Assembly (NCBI RefSeq): GCF_012273895.1
Contig: NC_052114.1
Coordinates: 8,103,927-8,167,926, forward strand
Reading direction: 5' to 3'
DNA length: 64,000 nt
Source: Zerene cesonia
Lineage: Eukaryota; Arthropoda; Insecta; Lepidoptera; Pieridae
The position numbers and the translations under genes are program-made. Below the pieces are notes generated by a model. The model did no database searches. It saw nothing but the letters and a program-made list of their open reading frames with translations, and was not told the DNA's origin. Shown in pieces: positions 54,801 to 61,540 of the stretch (the first letter of the stretch is position 1; every line of letters starts with the position of its first letter).

Positions 54801-54999
54801 TTTTCAAAAAAATTATTGAATTATTGAATATTTTAATTCCGTTTATTGATTTAAATCCTCTTTGTCGTTCTTTTTATTATTGTCAATTTTTAATTTATTG
54901 TTATAATGTGAAACATCCACCAATTACTTATAGTTACATACTTTATTTATCTGTTATAGGAAATCTACTACTGAAGACGACGCTGAAACAAGAGTATAA
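20720..54999 (+). CDS. Starry night / Flamingo, seven-pass cadherin (CELSR family)
   Basis: Atypical cadherin and adhesion GPCR of the core planar cell polarity pathway. In the known family it bridges neighbouring cells by homophilic binding at apical junctions, partnering Frizzled on one side and Van Gogh on the other, and it also acts in axon and dendrite patterning. I assembled 53 coding exons by splice sites, phase continuity and similarity to remembered Drosophila Stan. Every junction is phase-consistent apart from the one hidden by the assembly gap. Visible CDS is about 10,432 nt, or roughly 3,500 residues with the missing part, close to the fly protein. The start is ATG 20720 (G at -3, in-frame TGA 15 nt upstream); the stop is TAA 54997-54999. 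Exon coordinates and domains are in the block entries that follow. Confidence 0.97.
22010..22205. promoter_or_regulatory. GC-richer block in stan intron 1 with an AP-1-like palindrome
   Basis: Within AT-rich intron 1, about 190 bp are more balanced in composition and include AGACATGACTCATGTCT near 22061-22077, a nearly perfect palindrome around TGACTCA (the AP-1/TRE core). An open minus frame of 63 codons spans it but matches nothing I recognise. Intronic enhancer is a guess. Confidence 0.2.
23227..23435 (+). mobile_element. MITE-like foldback element, copy 1 (stan intron 1)
   Basis: About 210 bp bounded by GAAGTGAAACTTC at the left and its inverted form GAAGTTTCACTTC at the right, with an AT-rich middle containing ACGACAGGTAAGAGACACA. 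A near-identical copy in the same orientation lies at 40164-40343. Short length, inverted ends, no coding capacity and near-identity of two copies indicate a MITE with relatively recent activity. Confidence 0.7.
23968..34341 (+). CDS. stan exons 2-15: cadherin repeats
   Basis: Exons: 23968-24169, 24586-24726, 25042-25268, 26137-26262, 27797-27963, 28905-29047, 29463-29633, 30039-30226, 30654-30891, 31201-31405, 32016-32168, 32900-33120, 33625-33796, 34046-34341. They encode about residues 375-1258. Eight inter-repeat calcium motifs are readable: LDCNDH, LDDNDN, KDVNDN, QDVNDN, TDANNY, VDVNDN, EDINDS, TDVNDN. DRE and A-x-D motifs recur within the repeats. This agrees with the 8 or 9 extracellular cadherin repeats of the family, which mediate homophilic adhesion. 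The fifth linker (DANNY) and first (DCNDH) depart from the strict DxNDN form, as I recall they also do in fly. Intron sizes run from about 300 to 2,100 bp. Confidence 0.95.
24239..24300 (+). mobile_element. LINE-like 3'-end fragment (stan intron 2)
   Basis: Contains ACGGCCTTATGGCTAGAAGC followed by CATTTCTTCCAGGCACC, matching the layout of the fragment at 6893-7012. It lies 70 bp after the exon 2 donor. Confidence 0.3.
25491..25600 (+). mobile_element. Degraded Helitron-like copy (stan intron 4)
   Basis: Contains ATCCTACTAATATTATAAAT, GAAATTTGGTACGTAGATAG, CTGGACAACTGGAATAACAT and the 3' AACCGCGGGGC remnant. The middle with the CCGATATTCC block is deleted. Confidence 0.6.
25938..25994 (-). 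mobile_element. Helitron-like 5' end fragment, inverted (stan intron 4)
   Basis: CACAAACTTTCGCATTTATA followed by ATATTAGTA is the reverse complement of the family's 5' end. It is the second fragment in the same intron. Confidence 0.5.
26337..26428 (-). mobile_element. Inverted fragment of the ACTAGCTG-type family (stan intron 5)
   Basis: The reverse complement reads ATAAACTATCCTATCTTTTA then TTGGATCAAACTGCACATG, matching the middle of the element at 15603-15792. Both ends are absent. Confidence 0.5.
28634..28802 (+). mobile_element. LINE-like 3' fragment (stan intron 6)
   Basis: Starts AACTGACTTCAAAGGAAGGG and runs through CAATTCGACTGT, AACTTTCGAGTGGGTGAACC and TGGTCTAGATCTGACAATTA. The same order of blocks occurs at 51035-51190 in intron 47. 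Both are remnants of a widespread lepidopteran retroelement 3' region. A 114-codon AT-rich frame across it is not considered a gene. Confidence 0.5.
29126..29290 (+). mobile_element. SINE-like fragment (stan intron 7)
   Basis: Contains GCTGAAGAGTTTGTTTGTTT, ACTGGTCCG and CGGGCAAAGCCAGGGCGGAC, blocks seen in lepidopteran short interspersed elements. Related 3' end at 6261-6362. Confidence 0.4.
30244..30457 (+). mobile_element. Near-complete Helitron-like element (stan intron 9)
   Basis: Starts TCCTATCCTGTCCTACTAAT and ends with the hairpin and GCAGCTAGT. It occupies half of the 427-bp intron and begins only 17 bases after the exon 9 donor. It includes the ACTGAACCGATTGCATTGAA and GGACAACTGGAATAACATAT blocks shared with the copy at 611. 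Confidence 0.75.
33430..33575 (+). mobile_element. Probable retroelement 3' remnant with a perfect 15-bp hairpin
   Basis: The stretch AGAAGCACTTTTGAATCGTC ... GAGCCGGCAAGAAACTC resembles a recurrent lepidopteran repeat end. It closes with arms 33528-33542 (ATTACATCTACAGAG) and 33559-33573 (CTCTGTAGATGTAAT), a perfect 15-bp stem around a 16-nt loop, followed by AATAAAG. It lies in stan intron 13. Confidence 0.4.
34644..35700 (+). CDS. stan exons 16-18: post-cadherin linker with Gly-rich insertion
   Basis: Exons 34644-34776, 35050-35249 and 35455-35700, about residues 1258-1451. They cover the end of the cadherin region and the conserved stretch with AMMQLLVRLITEDMLFNS, FIDGLAAIIPCPKENIYVFS and DDTDVSGSILNVSFSARR, which precedes the Cys-rich block. 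Between SARRSPGE and APFYPPTHLRERVYL lies about 35 residues of almost pure Gly/Ala with Val, encoded by 35521-35620. From memory the fly protein has a short non-repetitive segment here. The repeat preserves the frame. Confidence 0.92.
35297..35314 (+). repeat. GTTACGTAACGCGTTACG motif, copy 1 (stan intron 17)
   Basis: An 18-bp CpG-rich motif in AT-rich intron, present again at 47390-47407 and, reverse-complemented, at 53091-53108. Flanks share fragments of a TGATAACTTC-type end. Likely the end of a foldback element family. Confidence 0.55.
35944..42668 (+). CDS. stan exons 19-31: EGF, laminin-G and EGF-Lam modules
   Basis: Exons: 35944-36118, 36231-36356, 36859-37096, 37474-37696, 38190-38332, 38732-38866, 39347-39501, about 39824-39910 (truncated by the gap), 40468-40740, 40945-41058, 41476-41650, 42012-42154, 42485-42668. 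Order: Cys-rich/EGF (FEECLTVLKFGNAS...CQCPKGFTG), EGF (CDTEVDLCYSSPC...), EGF-like, laminin-G 1 (exons 21-24, LLLYNGRYNERHDFIALE, FVGCISDLYIDHKFIDLN), EGF (CSSAPCYNGAAC), laminin-G 2 (exons 26-28, LADGEWHRIEIKW), two EGF modules, then a WWG-containing unit and a laminin-type EGF (CRRGVIGRACDSC). Many of these exons are strikingly GC-rich. The start of laminin-G 2 is missing. Confidence 0.93.
39711..39823. other. Assembly gap (113 N) truncating a stan exon
   Basis: The run of N removes the acceptor and the beginning of exon 26. Exon 25 ends in phase 1 after CAE, and sequence resumes in frame as LNALSVRTRQLDAFLM. In the family the missing segment is about 30 residues (end of the EGF, start of laminin-G 2), which would need about 90 bases plus an acceptor and so fits within 113 bases. 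The true gap length is unknown. Confidence 0.97.
40164..40343 (+). mobile_element. MITE-like foldback element, copy 2 (stan intron 26)
   Basis: Nearly identical to 23227-23435, shorter by an internal deletion of a TTTTATAT-type unit, with the same GAAGTGAAACTTC and GAAGTTTCACTTC ends and the same orientation. Confidence 0.7.
43096..43381 (+). CDS. stan exons 32-33: hormone-receptor (HormR) domain
   Basis: Exons 43096-43188 and 43272-43381, separated by an 83-bp intron. They encode VVYDGCPKSFAAGVWWPRT, DCPPGSSGKATRMCDE and WQEPDTFNCTT. The Cys and Trp spacing (C...WW...CP...G...R.C...W..PD...C) is that of the HormR domain of adhesion GPCRs, just upstream of GAIN. Confidence 0.93.
43584..43850. 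repeat. Two-unit tandem repeat, 136-bp period (stan intron 33)
   Basis: Units start at 43584 and 43720, each opening CATTTATGTATTTTTTACAA, then TATGTTATGCCCTCA, a GAAGGAAATCT block, GTGGAAACATATACCTTCT and a GATGATGATG microsatellite. Several substitutions separate the units, so the duplication is not recent. Confidence 0.85.
43893..47330 (+). CDS. stan exons 34-39: GAIN domain and GPS
   Basis: Exons 43893-44102, 44871-45057, 45677-45979, 46288-46524, 46607-47045, 47189-47330. Conserved blocks: LYGADILVTEGILLELIQYE and SGLNL-like AGLNLTHSQDKDYV, SQHDTYTNPFEIV, GVDIVTAESIYGFEP, VSFPKYNNYV, SRRWGVNITIGSPILQVSLF, then a hydrophilic Asn/Gln-rich insert (about 110 residues, exon 38) before IRLQMWLDI and the GPS. 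The GPS has paired Trp and Cys (CVHWST...EWSRVGC...INCTCNHLSTFAVLV). The cleavage triad reads H-L-S, compatible with autoproteolysis between L and S; from memory the fly has H-I-S. Intron 37 is 82 bp. Confidence 0.94.
44281..44458 (-). mobile_element. ACTAGCTG-type element, inverted (stan intron 34)
   Basis: The reverse complement starts ACTAGCTGACCCGGTAAATA and ends GTGACACGAGAATTTTATAT, matching the copy at 3668-3853 over most of its length. Confidence 0.6.
44459..44815 (+). mobile_element. Adjacent interspersed element (stan intron 34)
   Basis: Immediately follows the previous element. It has AATATTATAAGTGTGAAA, CTGAACCGATTTGGATGAAA and ends GCAAAGCCGCCGGCGGAAAG before CTAGTAAC. The 3' CTAG-type end with a GCC-rich hairpin suggests a second Helitron-like family, with an insertion or unrelated segment between 44640 and 44780. 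Confidence 0.45.
47352..47460 (+). repeat. Foldback-like sequence with the CGTTACGTAACGCGTTACG motif (stan intron 39)
   Basis: Starts TTGAAGTGATAACTTCTGAA, close to the end of the two MITE copies, then carries the 18-bp CpG motif at 47390-47407. It starts 21 bp after the exon 39 donor. Confidence 0.45.
47623..49481 (+). CDS. stan exons 40-43: seven-helix (7TM, class B2 GPCR) region
   Basis: Exons 47623-47844, 48387-48607, 48984-49130, 49284-49481. Exon 40 carries helices 1 (GFSISLPLLLCTWAALSLM) and 2 (HLIFCVFMAELLYLIAL). Exon 41 has the Cys before helix 3 (FLCKVTAMSLHYWWVAALGW), the REVRDVNHGP loop and a very Ala-rich helix 4. Exon 42 has the loop-2 Cys (NALFCWVS) and helix 5 (VVWWVVVPAGAYALAAVALL). 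Exon 43 has helix 6 (MLLAVSIICLPLLCAAW) and helix 7. Exons 41 and 43 are extremely GC-rich and encode unusually many Ala residues where I recall mixed aliphatic residues in fly. Confidence 0.94.
49754..54999 (+). CDS. stan exons 44-53: cytoplasmic tail with C-terminal PDZ motif
   Basis: Exons: 49754-49846, 49989-50102, 50183-50301, 50810-50998, 51382-51480, 51774-51993, 52503-52900, 53421-53492, 53733-53787, 54960-54999. Conserved blocks include RCLGKKVPL, RNIGISASSTTSRSTAKTSS, TSTSNYNTSASDMPAYLRGF, SLELASSHSSDDDE, FLPNITE, PDPDLTSD, PSILENV, LLKNDY-like MLKNDYQRKMEYGEY and YHFPYTAEEDH. The last exon contributes only 13 codons, ending DDAETRV, a class I PDZ-binding motif comparable to the DDETTV end I recall in fly. 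Exon 46 has a tandem acceptor. Exon 49 contains RES-type repeats. Intron 52, before the PDZ exon, is 1,172 bp. Donor of exon 52 (GA|GTGAGT) creates an immediate stop if not used. Confidence 0.92.
51035..51190 (+). mobile_element. LINE-like 3' fragment (stan intron 47)
   Basis: AACCGACTTCAAAAAAGGAG, GTCGTTTCGACTGT, GAACTTTCGACTGGGAAGC and GATCTAGTTCTGACAATATG reproduce the block order of 28634-28802. Confidence 0.5.
52101..52169 (+). pseudogene. Diverged duplicate of the 3' half of stan exon 49
   Basis: This segment aligns with 51923-51993 through the donor: TTC ATG CTT GAC AAT GTA against TCC ATA CTC GAG AAC GTG, then GTG GAT AAT TCA CGG CTG against GTG GAC GCG TCG CGG TTG, and the end CCG CTT GAT ACA AG|GTATGG. 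A 2-base deletion sits in the middle, and no acceptor gives the right phase. I count about nine synonymous and seven amino-acid-changing codons. Read in pieces it gives FMLDNVHD and SVDNSRLPLDTR against SILENVHD and SVDASRLPLDNR. As sequenced it is a broken exon copy. Confidence 0.75.
53091..53108 (-). repeat. GTTACGTAACGCGTTACG motif, inverted copy (stan intron 50)
   Basis: CGTAACGCGTTACGTAAC is the exact reverse complement of the motif at 35297 and 47390. Confidence 0.55.
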
Positions 55000-56070
55000 G
55001 ACTACATAGTACAAGATTTCCAATGAATCTCAGTTATATTAGTAATTTATTTGTATTTTGTACACTTATGAATTAATTATAAAATAAGTTACAAATAATT
55101 ATTTTAGCTATGATTTTTAAAGACTGTCGCAATATCCCCACGGACACTGCCATAGTGTATGTCTAGCTTATTAAGTGTCTATTGTTTATGTTTTAGAAAA
55201 GTTGCTACTATGAAAATTATTAACATTTTAATATGAACTAATAATACAAAATCAGTTTTAATGGAATTTTAAGGTATTTATCGAATCAAATGATATAAAT
55301 AAAATTATATTATAAAATGATGTTAATATCCAAAGTCAAGTCTGTAAATATTTTAACACTAAGTATTAATTATTATAGAAGTGTAAAGATAAGATATTTT
55401 TGTATAAGACACCAAAAGATAGATAATGTTTAGTAACCAGTTCACATTATTTGTAGCATAACATTGAGCATCACACCATACAGTCTATTTGTATAATTAA
55501 TAGTATTCAATTGATAGTTTTCTATTACCCTTTCTTTGTATATAATTACATAAATAGGAGTGTTGTGTGCATTTTTAACGTTTTACGAAGAGTCCACCTA
55601 TTTTGTAAATACTTAGACTTTTACACATTGTAGTTATAAATTAAATAGGTGAATATTAAAAAGCTTTATTTATGTAGTATGAATAATTTTGCCATAGTAG
55701 TTGAGTCGGTAGTACCTATAATAAAATCATTACTCCCTATTTTATAATAAGAGGGAGATATTAATATTATCATTGCTTTAGCATTGATTTTAAGTTTCTT
55801 TAGAAAATTCTATGTGAAATTTTGATACTATTTGGCCTGCTCAAGTATTCGAATCGAATATATTACTTTCGACATGTTAACAAATATTCTACAAACTTGT
55901 ATGCTTTTATTGCGCTGACAAGAAATTTAGCTCTTTTGAAAGATTTATACAATCCTTTATTGTTAGCATAATAATTACGTACACTGTCTCTCTGGAATTG
56001 TTAATGATAGAGGTACAAATACACATTCCATTTTATATAAAAATAAATATTTTATTGCTAAATATTTGTT
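55000..56070 (+). other. stan 3' UTR with candidate polyadenylation signals
   Basis: After the stop at 54997-54999 the sequence is AT-rich with no further open frame of note. AATAAA occurs at 55298-55303 and 56042-56047. The latter is followed by a T/G-rich stretch (TTTGTTGTTTTATTT), so cleavage near 56060-56075 is likely and the earlier signal could give a shorter isoform. Confidence 0.55.
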
Positions 56071-58189
56071 GTTTTATTTACCGTTATATTTTTCCGTTTG
56101 CCCAATATTTAATAAGATGTGTCATATAAATATTGTCTTAGTAATAGGCAGCACGGAATTGTAGCGCAGAGCGCTGAGCTGCCCCCTACATATCTATGTA
56201 GGAGATAGCTGCGCACGTTGTACTTCTTATTCTGTGGTTTGGTTACGTATCTTGTGTACTCAGAATTCAAATAGTTTTAGGCTCTGCGCAGGATCGGTAA
56301 GCGCTAAAGCAATACGCCTTTAGAATAAGACAAAATTTGCTTTGCTTTTGGCGAATGCTTCTGAATCGCGAAATCAGCTACACGATATAAAAATGTACGG
56401 GTAGCAGGAAAGTACGGTCTACGACTAATATAGAAGAGAAATAGGTCTGTGTCACCTACGAAATATATTATGAAGTTATTATTATTTGAGATTACATTTA
56501 TTTATATATTTCGACACCTTTGCCCCAAAATTGAAATTTATTTTACCAGTATCTTTCTATAGCTACCTGTGAAGAACAGGCCTTTTTTGTCTTTATCCAT
56601 GGTGAGCCTGGGCGAAACCGTATCAACCAGCTAATATATAAAATCTCTAGATCAACTCGGAATAATAATTTATGATGCGCTTTAGGGTCTTTTTTAAAAT
56701 TATTAAAATTTTCAAGCATTACGCATTTATCAAAACCCGTGATTCGGTAGTGTTACGTATGTAGCGAGGCTGTGACATAATCATGATATAATATATAGAA
56801 ATCACCTGTACAGATACAAACCATTTAGTAATAATTATAAACCTACTAGATAAAGCCGCTTTCTCAGATTAGACTGGGTAGCTGATGTCCTGACATTATC
56901 ATACTATCTGTTTGCACAAACAGTACTGTGATGACAGTTTTTAAGCACGTGACGTTATTTATAAAACCTTTTATCAGTATTTCATATATTGGTTCAATAT
57001 ATCAGTATTTCATATAGAAGCGTTCAGTGACGACAATATTCAGACATTGCCGAGCTCAGATGAGTCAGACCAGATATATGAGGACTTCCTGCAAGGACCG
57101 TCAAAATTGACTAAGTATTTCTTGATAAAGAATTGATAAATGGCAATTTATGGCCAATAAGTGTTAAGTCAAGACAGACTGGTATAGAAATAAGAGAGCA
57201 ATGCAAACGTTCCCTACATAATTATAATTAATTTGTTATTAAATGAATAACTGAAAATCATTTTAGCACACTTAATGACTGAATTATACAGATAAACAAA
57301 AACTGAGTGAACTGTTTATCCAAACATCTCCGACGTAAAGGACTGTATAAAATTCAACGATTAATTATTTTAATGATTCACCAATGCTTACATTTTGAAG
57401 CATCTGACATGTCACACAGTTACCGTTACCTAAATAAATTAATAAAAAAACACGTAAACCAAATAACTTTTAGCTATTTATTCATCAACATACATAATAT
57501 CTACATTTGCACAAATATGTTTAACTTATAAACATCAGTAAATCGTTTTTCGACTGATATTAATACTTTTTCGATTTTGTTTTCATACGCCCAAATGTTT
57601 TGAGCTTTGCAAGACGATTTCTGCAATCGTGCAGCATTCATGTCGACACCTATAATATATTTTTGTGAATATAAATTTACAATAAATTAGTGCTTTTAAA
57701 GTACAAGGAGGCAAACTAATATTTACAAGTGGAAGTTGAAAAAAAAAAGGGGTATACGGGCCGCACACGAAAATTATGGGTAATGTTTCCCACTAGACAC
57801 ATGCAAAACAGAAGTCAGAAACAAGATAAACTATTGCAAAAATAGGTCTAATTATTATGACATTGAGTCTAGTTGGAAAATGTGTAGTCATTTGTTATAT
57901 AAACTTATATACAGTTATATACCAATCCAAGCTTTCACCAGTTGTAATAAGATTTCATGGAATGTTTAAAGCCTTAAAATGAATAGATACAACAGTGTTT
58001 GTGCCTCAATTTACAAGTAGTGAACACTATTATATAAATGAAATAAAAATGAAGATATTTATAGAAATCACTGTATATCTAGCCATTTCAATATAGCACT
58101 GTGATATGGTTTGAACAACACAAGTATATTTGTTATAATGTTGTCTAGAAACACTCCAATACAATCAAGACCTGTTTGCTTAAATATGG
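56071..58189. other. Intergenic, no supported gene
   Basis: AT-rich sequence with short unconvincing frames. A repeat-like block at 56575-56640 (GTGAGCCTGGGCGAAACCGT then CCAGCTAATATATAAA) looks like another interspersed-element end. Nothing else recognised. Confidence 0.5.
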
Positions 58190-58506
58190 GGTCTTAGCTG
58201 AATTGTATTTATTGTTCATAATCTCAATATTGTAAACTAGAAACATCTAAGATGAAAAAATATCTTGCTATAGGGAGCTAAGACCGAATATTGCACAAAC
58301 AGTAACCACCAAGATTATTTAAAAAATTAAATACATTAAAAGTTTCACATCAACAAAACAGTATTATCAGAAATACACAAGTTCAACACTTAAATATGTA
58401 ATTCAAGCTTAAAATTGCTTCTTATATAAATATAGCTTCAAGCACTGATGATGTTAGGTGTCAGTTTGTTGTAGGTTGGGGCGAGATGGTCCAGTGCTTT
58501 TGTACA
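58190..58506 (-). other. Candidate terminal exon on the minus strand
   Basis: On the minus strand a strong acceptor (TTTTTTGTTTTCAG) ends at 58507. The following 69 nt (58506-58438) are far more GC-rich than their surroundings and read as 22 codons (CTKALDHLAPTYNKLTPNII then SA) to a TGA. An AATAAA lies downstream at 58213-58208. Either this is the last exon of an unidentified minus-strand gene, or it is a 3' UTR exon of VhaPPA1-1 joined from a GTAAGT donor at 60037-60032. In that case the junction is only 25 nt after the stop and would not trigger decay. Confidence 0.35.
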
Positions 58507-59384
58507 CTGAAAACAAAAAATTCAACATTATATTTAAAGAATGTTCAATTCAATAATCATTTTGAGAACTGCATGAAATTTAGCTGTCAGTCCACCCCAG
58601 GTTTGTCCTTGTACTCTTGGGGATTACAAACATTTCTGAAAGGAAGCATACTTGAAATCAGTTCAGTAGTTCCTGATATTAGGACTGTCAAACACTCTTC
58701 AATTTATAATACTAATATTAACTTTGAAGTTTCTGATGATAGCTTAAAAAAAATATGCAGTGCTGTTTAAGTAATTATACCAGTACACATAATCTATAGA
58801 AACATTGGTGGTTAGACCTGAGATGCTTTTATCAGTGACAGCAAATATAAAACTCCATTATACCTAACAATAAGCATTATGAAGAAAATTCAATGCTATG
58901 CTTTTTACAATAAATGATTACTGAGGCTGTCATGTGACTTAAATATTGTAACAATCAACATCATAAGAATCATCACTCAATATTGATAATTACTTATTCA
59001 GTGACTACAAACTCAACTTTACTAGGACACATTTTGGTGTCTCATAAATAACAAAAAGTTACACTGAAAGCTAGAAAAATATGTACTCAGAAAACTATAA
59101 AAATATGAATAACTGTAAACTACAGAGAGAGAAGTTATAATGGGCAGGTCATTTATATTAAGTAATTCATCTTTTTCACTTGGAATCAATTGAACTTGAT
59201 GAACAGATAACAATAATTGCAAATTATTGTATGTTTCTTTGTCCCCTAGCTATAAATTATTGAGTATGTGATTAAAATATTGACTCGACTGTCAAACTTT
59301 CTTTTCACAAACTTTTCTTCATGTCAAATCAAATCATCAATCAAATCCCATGAGAACTAGAATTATGTGATGAAAACCCCGGAT

Positions 59385-59432
59385 ATCATTCCCCTACTAT
59401 GCGGGCAAAGGAGTAGGCGAATAGCTAGTTAA
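59385..59432 (+). mobile_element. Interspersed element 3' end fragment
   Basis: TGCGGGCAAAGGAGTAGGCG followed by AATAGCTAGTTAAA has the CTAGT end typical of the local Helitron-like families. It is a short fragment only. Confidence 0.35.
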
Positions 59433-60062
59433 AATATTTGTAAGGAAATCAGTTTCACAGGCATATTTAAATTTCCAGCAGCATAGCAGTTTAGGTTACT
59501 TTTGAAAATAATTAAAAAATAAATCATTTCATTTTTATGGGGATTACTGAGCCTCTTCTAAATTCAATACTTGTGGGTTTTTTATTTTACTTCCAACAAG
59601 TAATACCCTCGATATATTGCTAGTTTTAAAGTGAATTTGTCGCAGACTCTGTATAAAAGAAAAGTCATAGGCAATCATCAGGCAAATCATTGGCTTGTAC
59701 AAAAATTAAAAATCATTATTATTGTTTCATAGTAAAAAACAAGACACAGTGAACATATTAGAGTATTCTTGGGGGGAGTGGTTTATATTAAATGTATAAG
59801 GCAGCCAAAAATAATGATATCTCAATATTTAATCAAATTTATAAACAGTACAGAGTAGGAGTGTAATAAAAAAATACTAAAACCAGTGGGCAAGACGATC
59901 TTCAGTACTTTTGAGTGTGGAAAATTCAAGCAAGCCATATATTGTGGTTAAAATTATGAGCACCATTTTGTCTAGTTCACAGTGCTTTTCAATAGATTTT
60001 ATAGTCTAAATAAACAAATAAATAGTGTTTTACTTACACATAACTTAACGTTTTCTTTAAAG

Positions 60063-60680
60063 TTACTGGTTGCCCATTTTGACTTTTGACGTCATGTAAA
60101 TGCCGACGATGAGGCCGAAAAGACCAATGGCAGATCCGAAAATCTCAACGATAAGGATCTTCACGAAAAGCGCTGCATTTGCAGCATCAGCCAAGGCAGC
60201 ACCAGAGCCCACGATACCGACAGCGATACCGCAGAACAGGTTTACTAAGCCCACAGCCAATCCCGCACCGAACATCACGTATCCAGCCATCCAATTCTGT
60301 TGCTTGATGGTGATATCCAACAGTGGTTCCGTGTACTTCTCCAACATTCCCGACAATACGATGGCTGTGATGAGTCCATAAATAGCTACGGCTTCGCAGA
60401 AAATGACAGAAATCAAGTTCTTGGTCTTAATTCTAGGCGCCTTGACACCACCTCCGACTATGCTCACTCCAGTCGTGTGGATGCCCATCGCTGCGCCAAC
60501 CACTGAGAACGCCACAGCGAAGGCGATACCCAGGGTTCCCCACATGTAAGGGGAAGTATTCTCCAAGAACCATCCGAAACTTATTTGCTCACCCTTTCCA
60601 TTGAGAAGATAGTACATAGAAAATATGGGTATCACGATCGCCACCAGCAGCACAAACAGGTAAGTTAGAAAGTATCTCAT
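60063..60680 (-). CDS. VhaPPA1-1: V-ATPase 21-kDa proteolipid, subunit c''
   Basis: Membrane subunit of the Vo proton-translocating ring of the vacuolar H+-ATPase (ATP6V0B / yeast Vma16 family), which acidifies endosomes, lysosomes and apical membranes. The 205-residue protein matches the family's usual 205-215. Helices are visible at about 5-27, 46-68, 88-110, 131-158 and 168-197. The SVIFCEAVAIYG segment carries the ring glutamate (Glu96) known to be essential in this family, and LIVEIFGSAIGLFG carries the second acidic site (Glu179). Start is ATG 60680 with A at -3; an open frame extends 25 codons further only from a TTG, so I reject that extension. It is a single exon with no frame breaks, divergent from disp. 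Confidence 0.96.
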   Translation of the reverse strand: MRYFLTYLFVLLVAIVIPIFSMYYLLNGKGEQISFGWFLENTSPYMWGTLGIAFAVAFSVVGAAMGIHTTGVSIVGGGVKAPRIKTKNLISVIFCEAVAIYGLITAIVLSGMLEKYTEPLLDITIKQQNWMAGYVMFGAGLAVGLVNLFCGIAVGIVGSGAALADAANAALFVKILIVEIFGSAIGLFGLIVGIYMTSKVKMGNQ

Positions 60681-60790
60681 TTTGGAGATATATTTTTGGT
60701 CTATTGGAGTTCCTGAACCTAATAAGCCCAATTGGGACGGCCTTTTTTCCTCCAATTCCTACCTTGACAGAAAACTCAAAACGGAGGAGT

Positions 60791-60804
60791 CTTGTGATCA
60801 CAAG
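60791..60804. promoter_or_regulatory. Perfect 14-bp palindrome upstream of VhaPPA1-1
   Basis: CTTGTGATCACAAG is perfectly self-complementary and lies 111 bases upstream of the VhaPPA1-1 ATG, in its promoter or 5' UTR. It is not the CLEAR box (GTCACGTGAC) known for lysosomal genes. Function is unknown. Confidence 0.35.
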
Positions 60805-61107
60805 ATGTCAGAGACAAAATTAGAATTGCCAGATAAAAAAAAGAAATAGATCACGACGTTAAACCATAAACAATTATCTTCTCATGACATTAATTTTCAA
60901 CCATAAAAGAAGCTTGCGGCTCTCCCCAATTCCGCTCGAGTATACATTTTTTGAACGGTAAAATTATGACAATTATTGCACTAGTCTAAATTATAGTTTA
61001 GTTTTATATAGCTCATGTATTATTCTGATATAAAAGCTATATTAATCTGAAGTTTTATTAAAATCCATTCAGTAGTTCTTGAGTTAAATAGTAACAAACT
61101 TCAATCT

Positions 61108-61144
61108 ATCTATCCTTACAAACTTTCGCATCTATTATACTTAG
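61108..61144 (-). mobile_element. Helitron-like 5' end fragment
   Basis: ATCCTTACAAACTTTCGCAT then CTATTATACTTAG is the reverse complement of the family's 5' end (ATAATAGATGCGAAAGTTTG). It is a short fragment. Confidence 0.4.
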
Positions 61145-61413
61145 TCGCCCGTAAGTATTTGGCGTTCATTTTTATTAATTTATACAAAACTGAAACTACA
61201 AAATAATTAGTAGACTCTAAAACGCTTTTTAAATTAAAATTCCAGTATATAAAATAAAAATGTTTGTTTGTGAAATCCAATTTTAATATGATTTTAATAA
61301 TCTAAGGTAATAAAAGTTTTTGCGTGTCGTCAGGTAGATTTAAGAATGGTTTAGATTTATTTAGTTATTATACCGCTGGACAAAGAACGATTTGAAAAAT
61401 TCTATCCACAACA

Positions 61414-61433
61414 TAAGTTTTTTTAGGGCACTG

Positions 61434-61482
<49 letters not shown>

Positions 61483-61540
61483 TATACACGTGTATATATA
61501 TATATATATATATATACACATTAGTGCCCAAAAAAAGAAA
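61414..61540. mobile_element. TA-rich foldback element
   Basis: Two inverted arms, TTTTTTTAGGGCACTGATGT on the left and the complementary ACATTAGTGCCCAAAAAAA on the right, enclose an almost pure (TA)n tract of about 75 bp interrupted near the centre by ACACGTGT. The whole can fold into one long hairpin. A 60-codon frame of alternating Tyr and Ile codons is a by-product. Confidence 0.6.

Noticed and set aside
60681..60755. 25-codon N-terminal extension of VhaPPA1-1
   Set aside because: It begins at TTG, not ATG, is hydrophilic and unlike the family. ATG 60680 has a good context and gives the normal family length.
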